Position numbers and translations under genes: made by a program
The notes under the pieces: generated by a model
Database searches by the model: none
What the model was told of the DNA's origin: nothing
The model's input: only the letters and a program-made list of their open reading frames with translations
Source: Isohypsibius dastychi
Taxonomy: Eukaryota > Tardigrada > Eutardigrada > Parachela > Isohypsibiidae
Direction of reading: 5' to 3'
Length of the DNA: 30,317 nucleotides
Assembly: GCA_034696485.1 (NCBI GenBank)
Contig: JAQIWT010000169.1
Coordinates: 1 to 30,317, forward strand
Shown: piece by piece, positions 21,589-30,317 of the stretch
How positions within the stretch are numbered: the first letter of the stretch is position 1
Layout: each line of letters begins with the position of its first letter

Positions 21589-21650
21589 TGCGCTCAGTAA
21601 TTTGCATCAACATGGATCATCTGACAGGGATAACAATTCATCATAAACCA
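21589..21650 (-). ncRNA. Box C/D snoRNA, snR38-like, copy 4
   Basis: Box C ATGATGA at 21644-21638, the 11-nt guide GTTATCCCTGT, D' CAGA, C' TTGATGC, box D CTGA at 21597-21594. The flanks form a TGGT/ACCA stem. It lies in the first intron after the RCE1 stop codon. Confidence 0.8.
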
Positions 21651-21688
21651 TTCAGTTCAACTTCCAGTATTTTCCGAAAGTTCTTACC

Positions 21689-22648
21689 TTATTCAAGAGA
21701 GAACTCCGTGAATGGAAAGTTGATGAAAATCCAGGAAACAAGTCCGCCGAAATATAAACAAACAATCGTGAGCTGCCTCCACTTTTCGAGCTGGCCAAAG
21801 CCGTGGAAATCCGGAACGCCCAAATAATTGCACAACGCATGCACCAGAATCGGCGCGACGACATTTCCGGTCTTCACAAACAGAAACGCCGAATAAATTC
21901 CAAAAACCGAAGTGTAGGCAATCTGGAATGCCGTCGTTATTATCGCAGATTTCGCCGGAGTTCCCAGTCGGATCCTGTCGAAAATATGATGAAGATGGGC
22001 TATCCCAAAGGCAAGTGGACTTATGAAAATAGAGGTGGAAATTCCATAGCAGAATTTCACGACGGAAATGAGGCAGGATCGATAAACGAATTCTTCCGAT
22101 AAAGGAGCGACGATATAAGCTCTCCACCAATGCAGCGAATAAATGGTATCTCGGAATATCCTCCGCCGGAAGTGGAGGTTGTAATATAACAACGAGAAGA
22201 ACGCTCGATTGTAGCCTCGCCATCTTCCCAAGAAATAATCACCGGAAATGGGTCCCGCGAACAAAATCAACGTCTGCATAAGTGGTCGAAATAGAACTCC
22301 CCAAAAGTCGATCTCTCGGATGCCCATATTGCCCAACCAGCAGCGCAGATTCGGTTCTTTTCCGCAGACGTCAAGGCGCCATTGAAAAATAATGCAGATG
22401 ATGAAGGAAATCACGGAAGCACAGAAAACTTTCACGAATCTCGTTCGGACTTCCAATGGATCGTCGCGATTTCTTGCTGGAAATGCAATCCAGTTGGGTC
22501 CTAGAGGGTGGATGTAGAGACTGGCCACGTAGCTCAGGGAAATCACGGAAGCCACAGAAATCGTCAGGAGCTCTTGTTGGAAGTTGCATCCCACAGTCTT
22601 GTCAGTCGGATTTTGGAGAGTAATCGAGTCGTTAGACACGTGAGCCAT
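21689..22648 (-). CDS. RCE1: CAAX prenyl protease 2 (RCE1)
   Basis: An integral ER-membrane protease that removes the last three residues (-aaX) from prenylated Ras-, Rho- and lamin-type proteins before carboxyl methylation. One exon encodes 319 residues with several hydrophobic segments. The ABI/CAAX protease motifs are all present: EExxxR as APLSEEFVYR (E185, E186, R190), FxxxH as FGIAH (H218, with further His in HLHH), and HxxxN as HALCN (H270, N274). The ATG at 22648 is the first of the frame. The C-terminal end is close to the family's usual length. A leader intron is likely at 22907-22805. The stop codon abuts a 5' splice site, and downstream introns carry snoRNAs. Confidence 0.93.
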   Translation of the reverse strand: MAHVSNDSITLQNPTDKTVGCNFQQELLTISVASVISLSYVASLYIHPLGPNWIAFPARNRDDPLEVRTRFVKVFCASVISFIICIIFQWRLDVCGKEPNLRCWLGNMGIREIDFWGVLFRPLMQTLILFAGPISGDYFLGRWRGYNRAFFSLLYYNLHFRRRIFRDTIYSLHWWRAYIVAPLSEEFVYRSCLISVVKFCYGISTSIFISPLAFGIAHLHHIFDRIRLGTPAKSAIITTAFQIAYTSVFGIYSAFLFVKTGNVVAPILVHALCNYLGVPDFHGFGQLEKWRQLTIVCLYFGGLVSWIFINFPFTEFSLE

Positions 22649-22669
22649 TTTTTGGTACCGGATATCAGA

Positions 22670-22804
22670 TCAGCAATCAGCGGAACGGAAGATGGAAAAA
22701 TCACAACTGGGAAAAGTTTCAGTTTCTTTTTCTGGGGTCTTAGGTTGGAATAGCTTCAACGACAGCTGGTATGCCAAGCTATATCCATACCAGCACACAA
22801 CCAT
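22670..22804 (-). promoter_or_regulatory. Upstream ORF of 44 codons in the RCE1 leader
   Basis: If the leader intron 22907-22805 is spliced (CTG|GTAAGC ... TTTTCAG|ATGG), the second leader exon begins exactly at an ATG. That ATG opens a frame of 44 codons (MVVCWYGYSL...) ending at TGA 22672-22670, 21 nt before the RCE1 ATG. Such a uORF would be expected to lower RCE1 translation. The splice sites are predicted by eye. Confidence 0.45.
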
Positions 22805-23313
22805 CTGAAAATGACAACGTCGTTCAGAAAACAGAAAACACTCAGTGACGAAATCAATCGGTATAATTCTTGCGAAATCGCGAGAAATGAAAACCCGTCA
22901 GCTTACCAGATCTCCACTCTCGTCCGAAGCTGCCGTTGCATGGCTGAGTTTTAGGAATGATAGAACTCAACTACACCCGATGCACGAGTGTGGAACACCT
23001 CTTTCCCGGCTGTAACTCTAGAGTTCCCGGGTTTCTCAAAATTTACAGAATTTGGAAAGCGATAAAATGCGAGTGCGACCGCAAGTAGTGAGGGGGTGGG
23101 GGGCAGTCATCGAGGTGCCACAACAGCGGTGTACAAGCTAAAAGTCAGGGGGGGAGGGCAGATTGGGTCCTACGCTTGTCTGCATGATGTAGATTTTGTT
23201 TTGCTTTTAATAACTGCAATTTCACGAAAGTTCTATGTTTTTGTTGTTCCTTGTTCCGTGCATCATCCGTTACACATCGCCCGAACACTGTGGAGTAGAA
23301 TAGCTGTAGACAA
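22805..23313. promoter_or_regulatory. Divergent promoter region between RCE1 and the C9orf78-like gene
   Basis: It contains the likely RCE1 leader intron (22805-22907, minus), its first leader exon ending at 22908, and the upstream region of the plus-strand gene starting at 23314. G-rich runs occur near 23090-23160. The short gap between head-to-head genes suggests a shared promoter. Confidence 0.45.
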
Positions 23314-25079
23314 ATGTCGAATGAGGAAGCTGTTGTCAGTGACGGAGCAGGTTCGCAAACGAATCCAACTGCAGCTGCAGATCAATCTGTGAAATTCAAC
23401 AAACGTCCAAATATCCGGAAGCGCACTGCTCGCGATAAATCTCCCGACGAAGAGCCTCAAATCACGTAAATCTGAAATCTTTAAATCCTCAACGGATCTT
23501 TCTTATGTTTCATTTCAGAGAGATTGTGCAGGATTTCCTCGAAGCCCAGCGAATGCGAAAAAGACCTCATGGAGTTTGGTGCGTGTTTTTTGGATTATTC
23601 GGTGATTTTTCGTTACCGTAAAACGAGCTTCACTTATGATCTCCTTATTCAGTGTGGAAACAATGGGGTCAAATCAGCGGGATTCCCCCGATCGAAATGC
23701 GATGACGGTAAGGAATTCCTGCGATAAAGTGTAGTGTTAATTATTTTCGTGAAATTTTATCTGGAGTAATTTATTTTTCGCCATCACGAGCAGCTTGTCA
23801 TGATATCACGAACTAATTTTCTTCTTGTTTTACACGATAGGATCTGGATCCGATGAGAACGCAGACGGGAGGAATGGTCAATTTGCGCGCCATGAAAGCC
23901 ATGTAAAGCAAATAATTTCTGTAAAAAAGATTTTCTGAAAAAATCAAAAAAATATCTGTAATTTTTTTCCTGCAGTTTTCTGAATTTTCTTTTGATTGTG
24001 GACATCATTTTGATTGATTTCATTTTAATTCAGGGGTGTACTGTCAAATAACCAGGAATCAGGGGGCCAGCATATTGATATTGGAACAGAATTCTCGGCG
24101 GAAACTCAGAGAAGGGATGAAGATTACGACATGTATGTTCGTCGAACCGTTCTTAGTTTTTCGTTTAATGGAGTTATACTCGAGTTCTTCAGGATGAAAT
24201 TTATCGAAGACGAAATGGCGAAACGGAAACCACAAATGGGAGCACCGATGCCCGATGCCATTTCCGGTGGAAATCTAATAAGGTTTGCTTCTTCTCTCTT
24301 TGGCTTTTTTGGCCATGATTTATATTTGGTAATGGTGATTTGTTTTCTGCAGGAAAGTGACGAGACCCGAGGACGCCCTTTTAGTTGTTGCGGAAAAATA
24401 CCAACGTGAACAGGGAAAGAAGTCGGAAGAAATGTTGTCACAGCAAATGCTTTCCGGCATACCGGAAGTTGATCTGGGAATAGAGTGAGTATCCTAAACT
24501 TTCCAAGCGCTGACGGAATTTCGGACATCAATATTTATTCGATTATCTGGGTTTTGATAAATGTTGGTGAATTTTCATTCGGTTCTTTTGCAGAGCCAAG
24601 ATAAGGAATATCGAAGCCACTGAGGATGCGAAAAAGCGGTTGATGCAGAAGTTCTCTGAGGCACCGGATGCGCGAAGTTCCCCAACTACCGAGAACTTGG
24701 CGATGAATTATATGCAACATACAAGATGTAATGACATCAACCTTGAGATTAGCACTGCATGGTATCACTCACTGCTGTTTTTTTAGACAACTTGGATAAT
24801 TACCATCAGCCAGCCGATGCCAAGCCTGATCAAGTTCAGAGCAAAACTTCCATGAAAAACTCACCAATTCCCACAAAAGAAGAAGGTATTTAGAAACTAT
24901 ACATTATTCAGTTTGAAAGAAAAATAATACAGGATTCTTTCGTTCGTTTTTTGGTTGCCCATTGTTGACCAGGTCTTTTTCCAGAACTTCCCATCGGTCC
25001 TTCGAAGGCGCAAGATTCCAAACATTACCACAAATTCAAATCGAATTTCATGAACAAAGTGGAAAAGGACAAAAAATGA
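23314..25079 (+). CDS. C9orf78/TLS1-family spliceosome-associated protein
   Basis: Exons 23314-23465, 23519-23578, 23653-23707, 23841-23902, 24034-24132, 24193-24282, 24353-24484, 24594-24727, 24787-24885 and 24985-25079 are phase-consistent and give 325 residues. The protein is homologous to human C9orf78 (HCA59) and fission yeast Tls1, nuclear factors that bind the Brr2 helicase and affect splice-site choice. Conserved blocks are RMRKRPHGV, MRTQTGGMVNLRAMKA, GTEFSAETQRRDEDYDMM, a long highly matching block SEEMLSQQMLSGIPEVDLGI, and AMNYMQHTRYN. The N-terminus is acidic/polar and basic, without a fold that can be recognised, and the C-terminus is lysine-rich (HYHKFKSNF). Human C9orf78 is 289 residues. 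The gene has ten exons of 55-152 nt and converges on TOP3B, with only about 175 bp between stop codons. Confidence 0.9.
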
Positions 25080-25190
25080 GCCGCTTCGATTAGTACGATT
25101 TTTATTTTGTCAAGTTTTTAAATAATTTACAAAACGAACAATGATCTTCACCTGTTAAGCAAACCAGCGTCATTCTGCTTAGACGATTAG

Positions 25191-25196
25191 AATAAA
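25191..25196 (+). terminator. Poly(A) signal of the C9orf78-like gene
   Basis: AATAAA lies 112 nt after the stop codon and before the convergent TOP3B stop. Confidence 0.55.
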
Positions 25197-25253
25197 AACA
25201 GGACAATACAACGTATTATTTGAATAAAAAGGCAACTTGATTGAAAAAAGCGT

Positions 25254-28193
25254 TCAATAATCTCCACGAGATCCGCGACCTCGACTCGGTCCGCCACGGC
25301 TTCTTCGAGGTGCTCCCCGACCTCTGCCCCCAAATCCCCTTGGGGGTCCAGCAATTCCCTGTGGTCGTTTATTTCTCCCACCAGTTCGTTCCCTCAATCC
25401 TCGATAGTCCACCTTGCATCCCTGCGCCATTTTCTCATCACAAAAAATACACCCACTTTTCTCAACTCCATCTTTATCCTCCATGACAAGCTGTCGACTC
25501 TGACAAGTCGGACACGCCTCAATCTTCACTCGCACCTTCTTCAGCGTTCCCAAGTAAATCTTCAACGAGCAGCTGTTACACGATATCCGTCGCTTATGCC
25601 CAGCTCCTTCCTCCAAAACCAAGTTGCCGGAAGGACATCCATAACAAGTGCGCACCGCGTTCATCATCAGCGAATGCGGGCACGATGGATGAGTACACTG
25701 GTTACACGGCGCCGCTTTCGGCATATCCGGAAACGGTGGATTATTATAACAGTACGGACACAGGGGGGTTCCTCGGGCGGAAGTAGTCCAGAAAACCAGA
25801 TCATACCCATCCAGGGGACACTTCATTTCTTGGTGCAGACCAATATTCCCGTCACGCGGCAAAGCGAGTGCCTCACTACAAAAGCTGCAATAGAGTCGTG
25901 GTGGTCGCGTCGTGATCAGTTTCATAAACCGCTGACATTTCCCACATCGACTAAACGGTTTCCCGGAATCGTTCAGTGTTGTAAACGACGACTCAAACAA
26001 TCCTTCCATCAACGCAATCTTCTCACAGAAATACTTGAACTTTGCTTTGAAGATGCTCAGAGTGTGATCCCGAACCGCTTCAAAATTCGCTTTTCCGGCT
26101 GCGATCAAGTTCAGTTGTTTTTCCACCCCGGACCGCATCGTTGGCAGAACAAGATCTGGGTCGATTTTATCGTAACCATGAACCAACATAATCCCCAGAG
26201 TACTCGGAATCAGACGTCTTCCGGTCGTACTAACAGCCACATAGTTACGCTGACAGATATTGTTGATATGCACCGGGATACTCGCATCCGTTCCTAGCCC
26301 ATGTTCCTCCATGAGTTTAATCAACTCACTTTCCGTTAAATAATCCGGCGGGGTTGTTTTCCGTTCAATCAATCGCACTTCCTCCACTCTCAGGACCATT
26401 TTCTCCTTGAGGTCAATCATGGCGGATGACGAAACTGCTTGAAACGGTAGAATAGACGTAAAACCTGGATCGATGACTTGAGTCGCTGTGATCTTGAATT
26501 CCTCATTTCCGAGCTTGATGAGAGCGGTGGTTTCTTTGTAAGTGCAGTCGGACATGATGGTTGCGAGGAAATGACAAGATATGTAATGGTAGATACGCCA
26601 GTGTTCTCCCCCTAAGATGGCTTCTGTGGCCGCTTTGGCTGGAGTGATGGGCGGATGGTCACCGACGTCCGTGCCCTTTTTCGGACGCTGGATGCCTTTA
26701 GCGAGAATTCCGTTGACAGTGGATGAGAAGAACGGGATTTTGCCGAGTTCGGTCGCGACTTGGCGCAGGTCAAAGTTGTCTGGGTAGCTGGAAGTTTCTG
26801 TGCGGGGATAACTGATGTAACCTTGGGTGTACAATCGTTCGGCAACCTTCAAATCGAGAAAATTTTTGACGGTATTATAAAAAGATGATAGAATCAAATC
26901 AGAACCGGTTTCCTTCGACGTACTTGCATTGTGTGATGCGGTGCCATGCCCAACCCGGCACTGGCCACTCTGAGCAAGCTGACCGTATTCAGCGCACTCG
27001 GACGCTGCTTATGGCATTCCTGGACGGAAATGGAAGCGACATGGGCCGTTTTGTTTTCCTTCAGCTGTTTCAAGATCATTTCGGCAACTTGACGATTAAA
27101 CATGGCACTCTTTGTCCAAGACGGCGTGAATGTCTCTCCTTTTGGAGTGATTAGAGTCGGCTGGATCACCCAGTACGGTTCTGGTTTAAACGAGCTGATT
27201 TCATCGTGACGCCGAACACACATGGCTAATGTTGGTGTCTGGCAAGGTCCAAACGAGATCGTTGCACTGTTCAGATCGCCAAACTTTCCATTAAAATATC
27301 TGGGAAAAACAGGACTTCCGGTTAGATTAAATTTCACCTTAACTGAAATGGTTATGCGGGATTTTCGTCTTAATGGGTCAATCAACTGAAATGTCCTTAC
27401 TTGGTCTGAAAACGAGTAAAGGCGCACCCGATCCTCAGATCCAGCTCCATTCTTGCGTCGACGGAAAGAGATTCGTTCTTGTTCGGCAGAATCAAAGTAT
27501 TCATCGCATGTTTGATATCTTTCGATGTAAGAGCACTGAATTTTGCGCGAAGAATGGTGGTCTCTCTGGGATTCCCTTTGTTCATCGTAGCTAAAAAGAA
27601 AAACCCATAAAAAAGTCAACCGGAAGTAGGGTCAGAATAATTCTCAATTACACCCGTAAATTCGACAACTTTCAATTTGATAAATTCCAAGAGAAATGCC
27701 GTCAAAGTACTCAAATATGGAACAATAATTCCGGTGACAAATGAACAATTATGAACACTTGGAAAAAGAAAAAAAAATAATATTCACCTTGAGCGCAAGA
27801 GATTACTTCGAAGCAGATATTTTCTCCCTCCTTGTCGCAATCCAGCCACAACACCAGTAAGTCAACTCCCTTTGCCTCTTGTGCTATCAGACGGGGAATC
27901 GCAAGGTTCGCATTGGCTTCGATTTGTTGAACGGGACAGTCGAAAAGTTCAGCGGGATCGGTAGCATCCCAGTTGTTATAACGTCCAGGAAAATCCACGC
28001 CCATCACATGCCCACATGTGCTAGTCATTTTGTAGTGAACGTTCTCACCGGTATTCGGCCAGGTTCCATTATATTCGTGGACGGAACAGGCGCGGTTGAA
28101 GGCTTTCCGGGAATTCAGTTGACCATTTGAAAGGATCTCCGCGATTGTCTGCGCCAGTGAGGGCTTTTCGGCCACCATCAAAACAGTCCGCAT
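25254..28193 (-). CDS. TOP3B: DNA/RNA topoisomerase 3-beta
   Basis: Minus-strand exons 28193-27788, 27590-27401, 27299-26924 and 26846-25254 give 854 residues (human 862). A type IA topoisomerase that relaxes single-stranded DNA and also acts on RNA, in the nucleus and on mRNPs with TDRD3. The N-terminal Toprim domain has E9 in AEKPSLA and the metal-binding acids in WLDCDKEGE (D118, D120, E122). The catalytic tyrosine is Y337 in YISYPRTE. Further matches are GDHPPITP and [18 protein letters not shown]. The C-terminal third has several CxxC pairs (CGKC, CSFC, CPYC, CNQC, CNSC, CPTC, CIFC) and ends in an RGG box of about 30 residues, the RNA-binding feature that separates 3-beta from 3-alpha. 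The last exon is unusually long (1593 nt). It is head-to-head with the PBDC1 gene and converges on the C9orf78-like gene. Confidence 0.95.
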
Positions 28194-28735
28194 GATGAAA
28201 GTTAAGGTCCTCGGTCAAAAAATACAAATTTCCAGGCGAACTGGCCGAAGAAACCGGTGCTTTTCGTTCGATGAGATCTCCGATTTATCTGAATCCGAAT
28301 GAAAAGACCAAAATGTAAACATTTGAATCCATACCGTGCAACCTCGGTCGAAGTAGGCCCAGGATCGTTAATGCGGTTTAGCCGATTAGTTTCAGCTGCT
28401 TAGTTTCTAACTGTTTAGTTTCTATGAGCTGTATCGCGCTTTCAAATAATGCTTGCTGGAATCAACACTAAGTTTCTATTTGGATAATATTTTGATAAAT
28501 ACTTCACAATTTCTGAAGAAAAATGAGTTGCCAAAGAATTGATTGGAATGGGTAGGCGTAGCGGTTGTGTAGTCGATTGCGGCTGCTGGATTGCACATGC
28601 AGCACATCACATCGCTTTTCCGATCTCGTCATATGGTTTCTTTCCTCTAAACGATTACCTCAATCATTTTCTCCGAGAACCGTCAAAAGTGTTTCTTCGT
28701 CGATTTTTGAAAGAAGTCGATTTTATCTAGCTGGG
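28194..28735. promoter_or_regulatory. Divergent promoter between TOP3B and PBDC1, with a triple TTAGTTTC repeat
   Basis: The 542-bp gap must hold both promoters. TTAGTTTC occurs three times in direct orientation at 28386-28393, 28400-28407 and 28415-28422, with starts 14 and 15 nt apart, followed by a similar CTAAGTTTC at about 28469. Regular spacing suggests factor-binding sites. The function is not known. Confidence 0.4.
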
Positions 28736-29239
28736 ATGGATTTGAAGGATATTGGTGCTGATGCTGCACGAAATGTGGCTTTTGCGCTGTCAGAGCCCGC
28801 GGAAAATTACGTGAACGACTCAGAAGTGGAGATGTTATGGGCAATGAAGGCCATTGAGCATGCAGAGGTCCATTTCAACCTCGTCTCAGCTGTTGATCCA
28901 CGATCTCTGCGTCTGACCGATCATGACGACCGAATGTACGCTGCATTCAAGGAAGCTTTTCGGAATGAGTTCCAGCTGAGTCCGCTGATTGTCGATCAAC
29001 TCAAAACCGAGGAAGCCAAAGAAAAATGGCGTCTTTTTATCAAAGATTTCGAGAATGTCATGGACTTCAACTATCTGACACTGTTGCGTTTGGATGCTGC
29101 GCGTGATTATTCCGAGGATAACACCATCGTCGTTCCGCGAGTTCAGTTCTTGACGATCGAGGTCGCCAGAAATCGCGAAGGCTTCAATGACGGATTACGC
29201 GCAAAGTATCCACCAAAGGCCAAGATCCCAGAAGCGTGA
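28736..29239 (+). CDS. PBDC1: PBDC1-family protein
   Basis: A single-exon gene of 167 residues, homologous to human PBDC1 (CXorf26) and yeast YPL225W. The family name refers to polysaccharide biosynthesis, but no such activity is established; the yeast protein has been linked to translation elongation factor folding. Seen here are the N-terminal helix with ALSEPAENYVNDSEVEM, then WAMKAIEHAEVHFNLV, SVDPRSLRLTDHDD, EKWRLFIKDFENVMDFNY and the C-terminal RVQFLTIEVARNREGFN. The start at 28736 aligns with the family N-terminus, though the frame is open further upstream without an ATG of better fit. It ends soon after the conserved core, without the long acidic repeat tail of the human protein. Confidence 0.92.
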   Translation: MDLKDIGADAARNVAFALSEPAENYVNDSEVEMLWAMKAIEHAEVHFNLVSAVDPRSLRLTDHDDRMYAAFKEAFRNEFQLSPLIVDQLKTEEAKEKWRLFIKDFENVMDFNYLTLLRLDAARDYSEDNTIVVPRVQFLTIEVARNREGFNDGLRAKYPPKAKIPEA

Positions 29240-29464
29240 CATGAGGGGATTCTAAACCCATCCGGAAATGTTGTCAACGATATTATTGCTTGGATTATTT
29301 GGATGGCTAGCTTTTCAATACGCGTCACGGAAGTCATCAGTTCCACCGGAAGTACATCTGTATTTTTCTGAGTCACCGTAAAAAATGTAACCGTAAAGCG
29401 CAGTTTTCATCTAGATAAGAGTGAATAGAAAGCATATTTTTGGTTTTTGTCAAAATCAAACAAG

Positions 29465-29470
29465 AATAAA
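29465..29470 (+). terminator. Possible poly(A) signal of PBDC1
   Basis: AATAAA lies 226 nt after the stop codon, within the 395-bp gap to the convergent p62 gene. Nothing else recognisable is in that gap. Confidence 0.4.
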
Positions 29471-29634
29471 AATGCAACCGGAAGTCTGTCTCGACAAATC
29501 GGTAAATTCCGTTTTTTCGAACCAGGAAAATGGTTTTTATAAACAAAGCATCGCTCACAGAATAATCCGAAGGAAAAATTCAAGGGATTCAAATACTGAC
29601 TCAACTGAAGAAAGATGGTTAAATGAACCGACCA

Positions 29635-30114
29635 TCAAGATCCACGTTTCATCTGGTTAATGTACCGGATTTCAGCAGCTTTGATCATCTCGTACAAAGG
29701 AGTGAATATCTGAATAATACACATCAAAATCACTTTTGAAAGGAAATTCTAACCATAGAAGCTCACCTGAGTTGACTGGCCCTCATCCGCAGCTCGATCA
29801 GCTAACTTTCTCAGAACATCGACTTGAAACTTCTCAATGCTCTTCTTCATCCGGACAAGCTGGAAAAAATGGGTTCACTTCAAAGAGATCGAAAAATCGA
29901 TTCGGGAGAGAGAACATACTTTTTCTTCAAGAAATTTGTCGGTTGTTGGATAGCATGACCAGTAATGGCGAAGAATTTCCGTCAGTGAAGCATAAGCGTT
30001 GCGGAGTTCTTCACGTAAAGCCGGCGGAAGTTGCAGTTCCGTTCCAGGATGATTTCGATTCTTCCCGCTCCCGATTTGCAGCAAAGCTTGTTGAGCTGCT
30101 TTGGCTGATATCAC
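29635..30114 (-). CDS. GTF2H1: TFIIH subunit 1 (p62/TFB1), C-terminal exons only
   Basis: Minus-strand exons 30114-29920 (65 codons), 29859-29767 (31 codons) and 29709-29635 (24 codons plus stop) are joined in phase 0; the rest lies beyond the window. p62 is a core subunit of TFIIH in transcription initiation and nucleotide-excision repair. The best-matching block is ILRHYWSCYPTTDKFLEEK, followed by LVRMKKSIEKFQVDVLR, which together are typical of the p62 C-terminal helical region. The last exon, ending IRYINQMKRGS, is less conserved. A 3' splice site at 30115-30116 marks the upstream intron, which runs to the window end. Confidence 0.88.
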
Positions 30115-30270
30115 CTGAAACAGACCAACCTTGAATCTAAATTATGAAAGCAAGGAAAACTTTGAGGTCAGAAAGGAAAACCCAAAGAGTGAATTTTTTT
30201 CAAAGACAAAAACGCGGACAAAAACGCAAAGATACGTCCAAAATATACCCGAAAAAGCTAGGGCTTTTTG

Positions 30271-30296
30271 TTATGACTGCCTTGGGGCAGTCATAA
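30271..30296. repeat. Perfect 11-bp inverted repeat, 4-nt loop
   Basis: The arms TTATGACTGCC (30271-30281) and its reverse complement (30286-30296) flank TTGG. It lies in the p62 intron at the window edge and is flanked by a C run. It could be the end of a small palindromic element that continues outside. Confidence 0.6.
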
Positions 30297-30317
30297 TGTC
30301 CCCCCAATTATTTTTTA

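Larger units (their letters stand above)
20800..21688 (-). ncRNA. Non-coding exons and introns downstream of RCE1: snoRNA host region
   Basis: Reading the minus strand from the RCE1 stop, a donor (TAAG|GTAAGA) lies at 21688/21687, one base after TAA. Well-formed splice sites then define short exons 21514-21478 (37 nt), 21311-21253 (59 nt), 21099-21042 (58 nt) and a last exon starting at 20870. The four introns between them each contain exactly one box C/D snoRNA. Two of the exons end alike, GCGGAATGACAGCAA and GCGGAACGACAC, both followed by GTGAGT, so exon and snoRNA-bearing intron appear to have been duplicated together. The exons carry no conserved coding sequence. The end of the last exon is not visible, and it faces the 3' end of the peroxidase; 20800 is an arbitrary limit. 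It could instead be an independent host RNA with its own start. Confidence 0.6.

Noticed and set aside
20970-21640. Repeated CAGGGATAAC recalls the homing-endonuclease I-SceI site (TAGGGATAACAGGG).
   Set aside because: The full site is absent. On the other strand the repeats sit between snoRNA C and D' boxes and match rRNA in the methylation-guide register, which explains them better.
1-30317. Transposon, viral, CRISPR or bacterial operon content.
   Set aside because: No transposase, reverse transcriptase, capsid, repeat-spacer or operon pattern was seen; spliced eukaryotic genes fill the window.

Overview
The window is nuclear DNA from an animal with a compact, intron-rich genome. About ten protein genes fit in 30 kb, most introns are about 50-500 bp with GT..AG ends, and several intergenic gaps are under 600 bp. 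Insect-type gustatory-receptor-like genes together with single-copy eukaryotic genes (TFIIH p62, TOP3B, RCE1, PBDC1, the C9orf78/TLS1 family, an SLC28 nucleoside transporter) suggest an ecdysozoan such as a tardigrade or small crustacean. The species cannot be fixed from sequence alone. No mobile-element proteins, CRISPR arrays, rRNA or tRNA genes were seen.

Layout. (1) 1-7491, plus strand: a tandem cluster of 7-TM gustatory-receptor-like genes, comprising one cut by the window edge, one truncated and frameshifted pseudogene and three complete genes. It shows a tandem segmental duplication of about 2.83 kb and a conserved 20-nt upstream element. (2) 7719-9559, minus: a cystathionine gamma-lyase family enzyme with substitutions at positions known to set substrate specificity. 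(3) 10077-14070, minus: a concentrative nucleoside transporter with two parallel sets of first coding exons. (4) 15947-20364, plus: a secreted animal heme peroxidase of 17 exons with odd heme-site residues. (5) 20800-22908, minus: RCE1, the CAAX prenyl protease, whose coding exon is followed by short non-coding exons. The introns between them carry four tandem copies of a box C/D snoRNA. (6) 23314-25079, plus: a C9orf78/TLS1-like spliceosome-associated protein. (7) 25254-28193, minus: DNA/RNA topoisomerase 3-beta. (8) 28736-29239, plus: a PBDC1-family protein. (9) 29635-30114, minus: the C-terminal exons of TFIIH p62, continuing past the window edge.

The most striking system is in region 5. 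Each of four consecutive introns downstream of the RCE1 stop codon holds one C/D snoRNA. All four carry an 11-13 nt guide complementary to the peptidyl-transferase-centre loop of large-subunit rRNA. The D'+5 rule places the predicted 2'-O-methylation on the G equivalent to yeast 25S G2815, the snR38 target. The layout predicts a dual-function gene: the transcript encodes the CAAX protease, but its downstream introns should make the fully spliced mRNA sensitive to nonsense-mediated decay, as in other snoRNA host genes. A 44-codon upstream ORF is also predicted in the leader.

All exon structures were built by eye from splice signals, reading phase and remembered family conservation. No alignment, database or RNA evidence was available.
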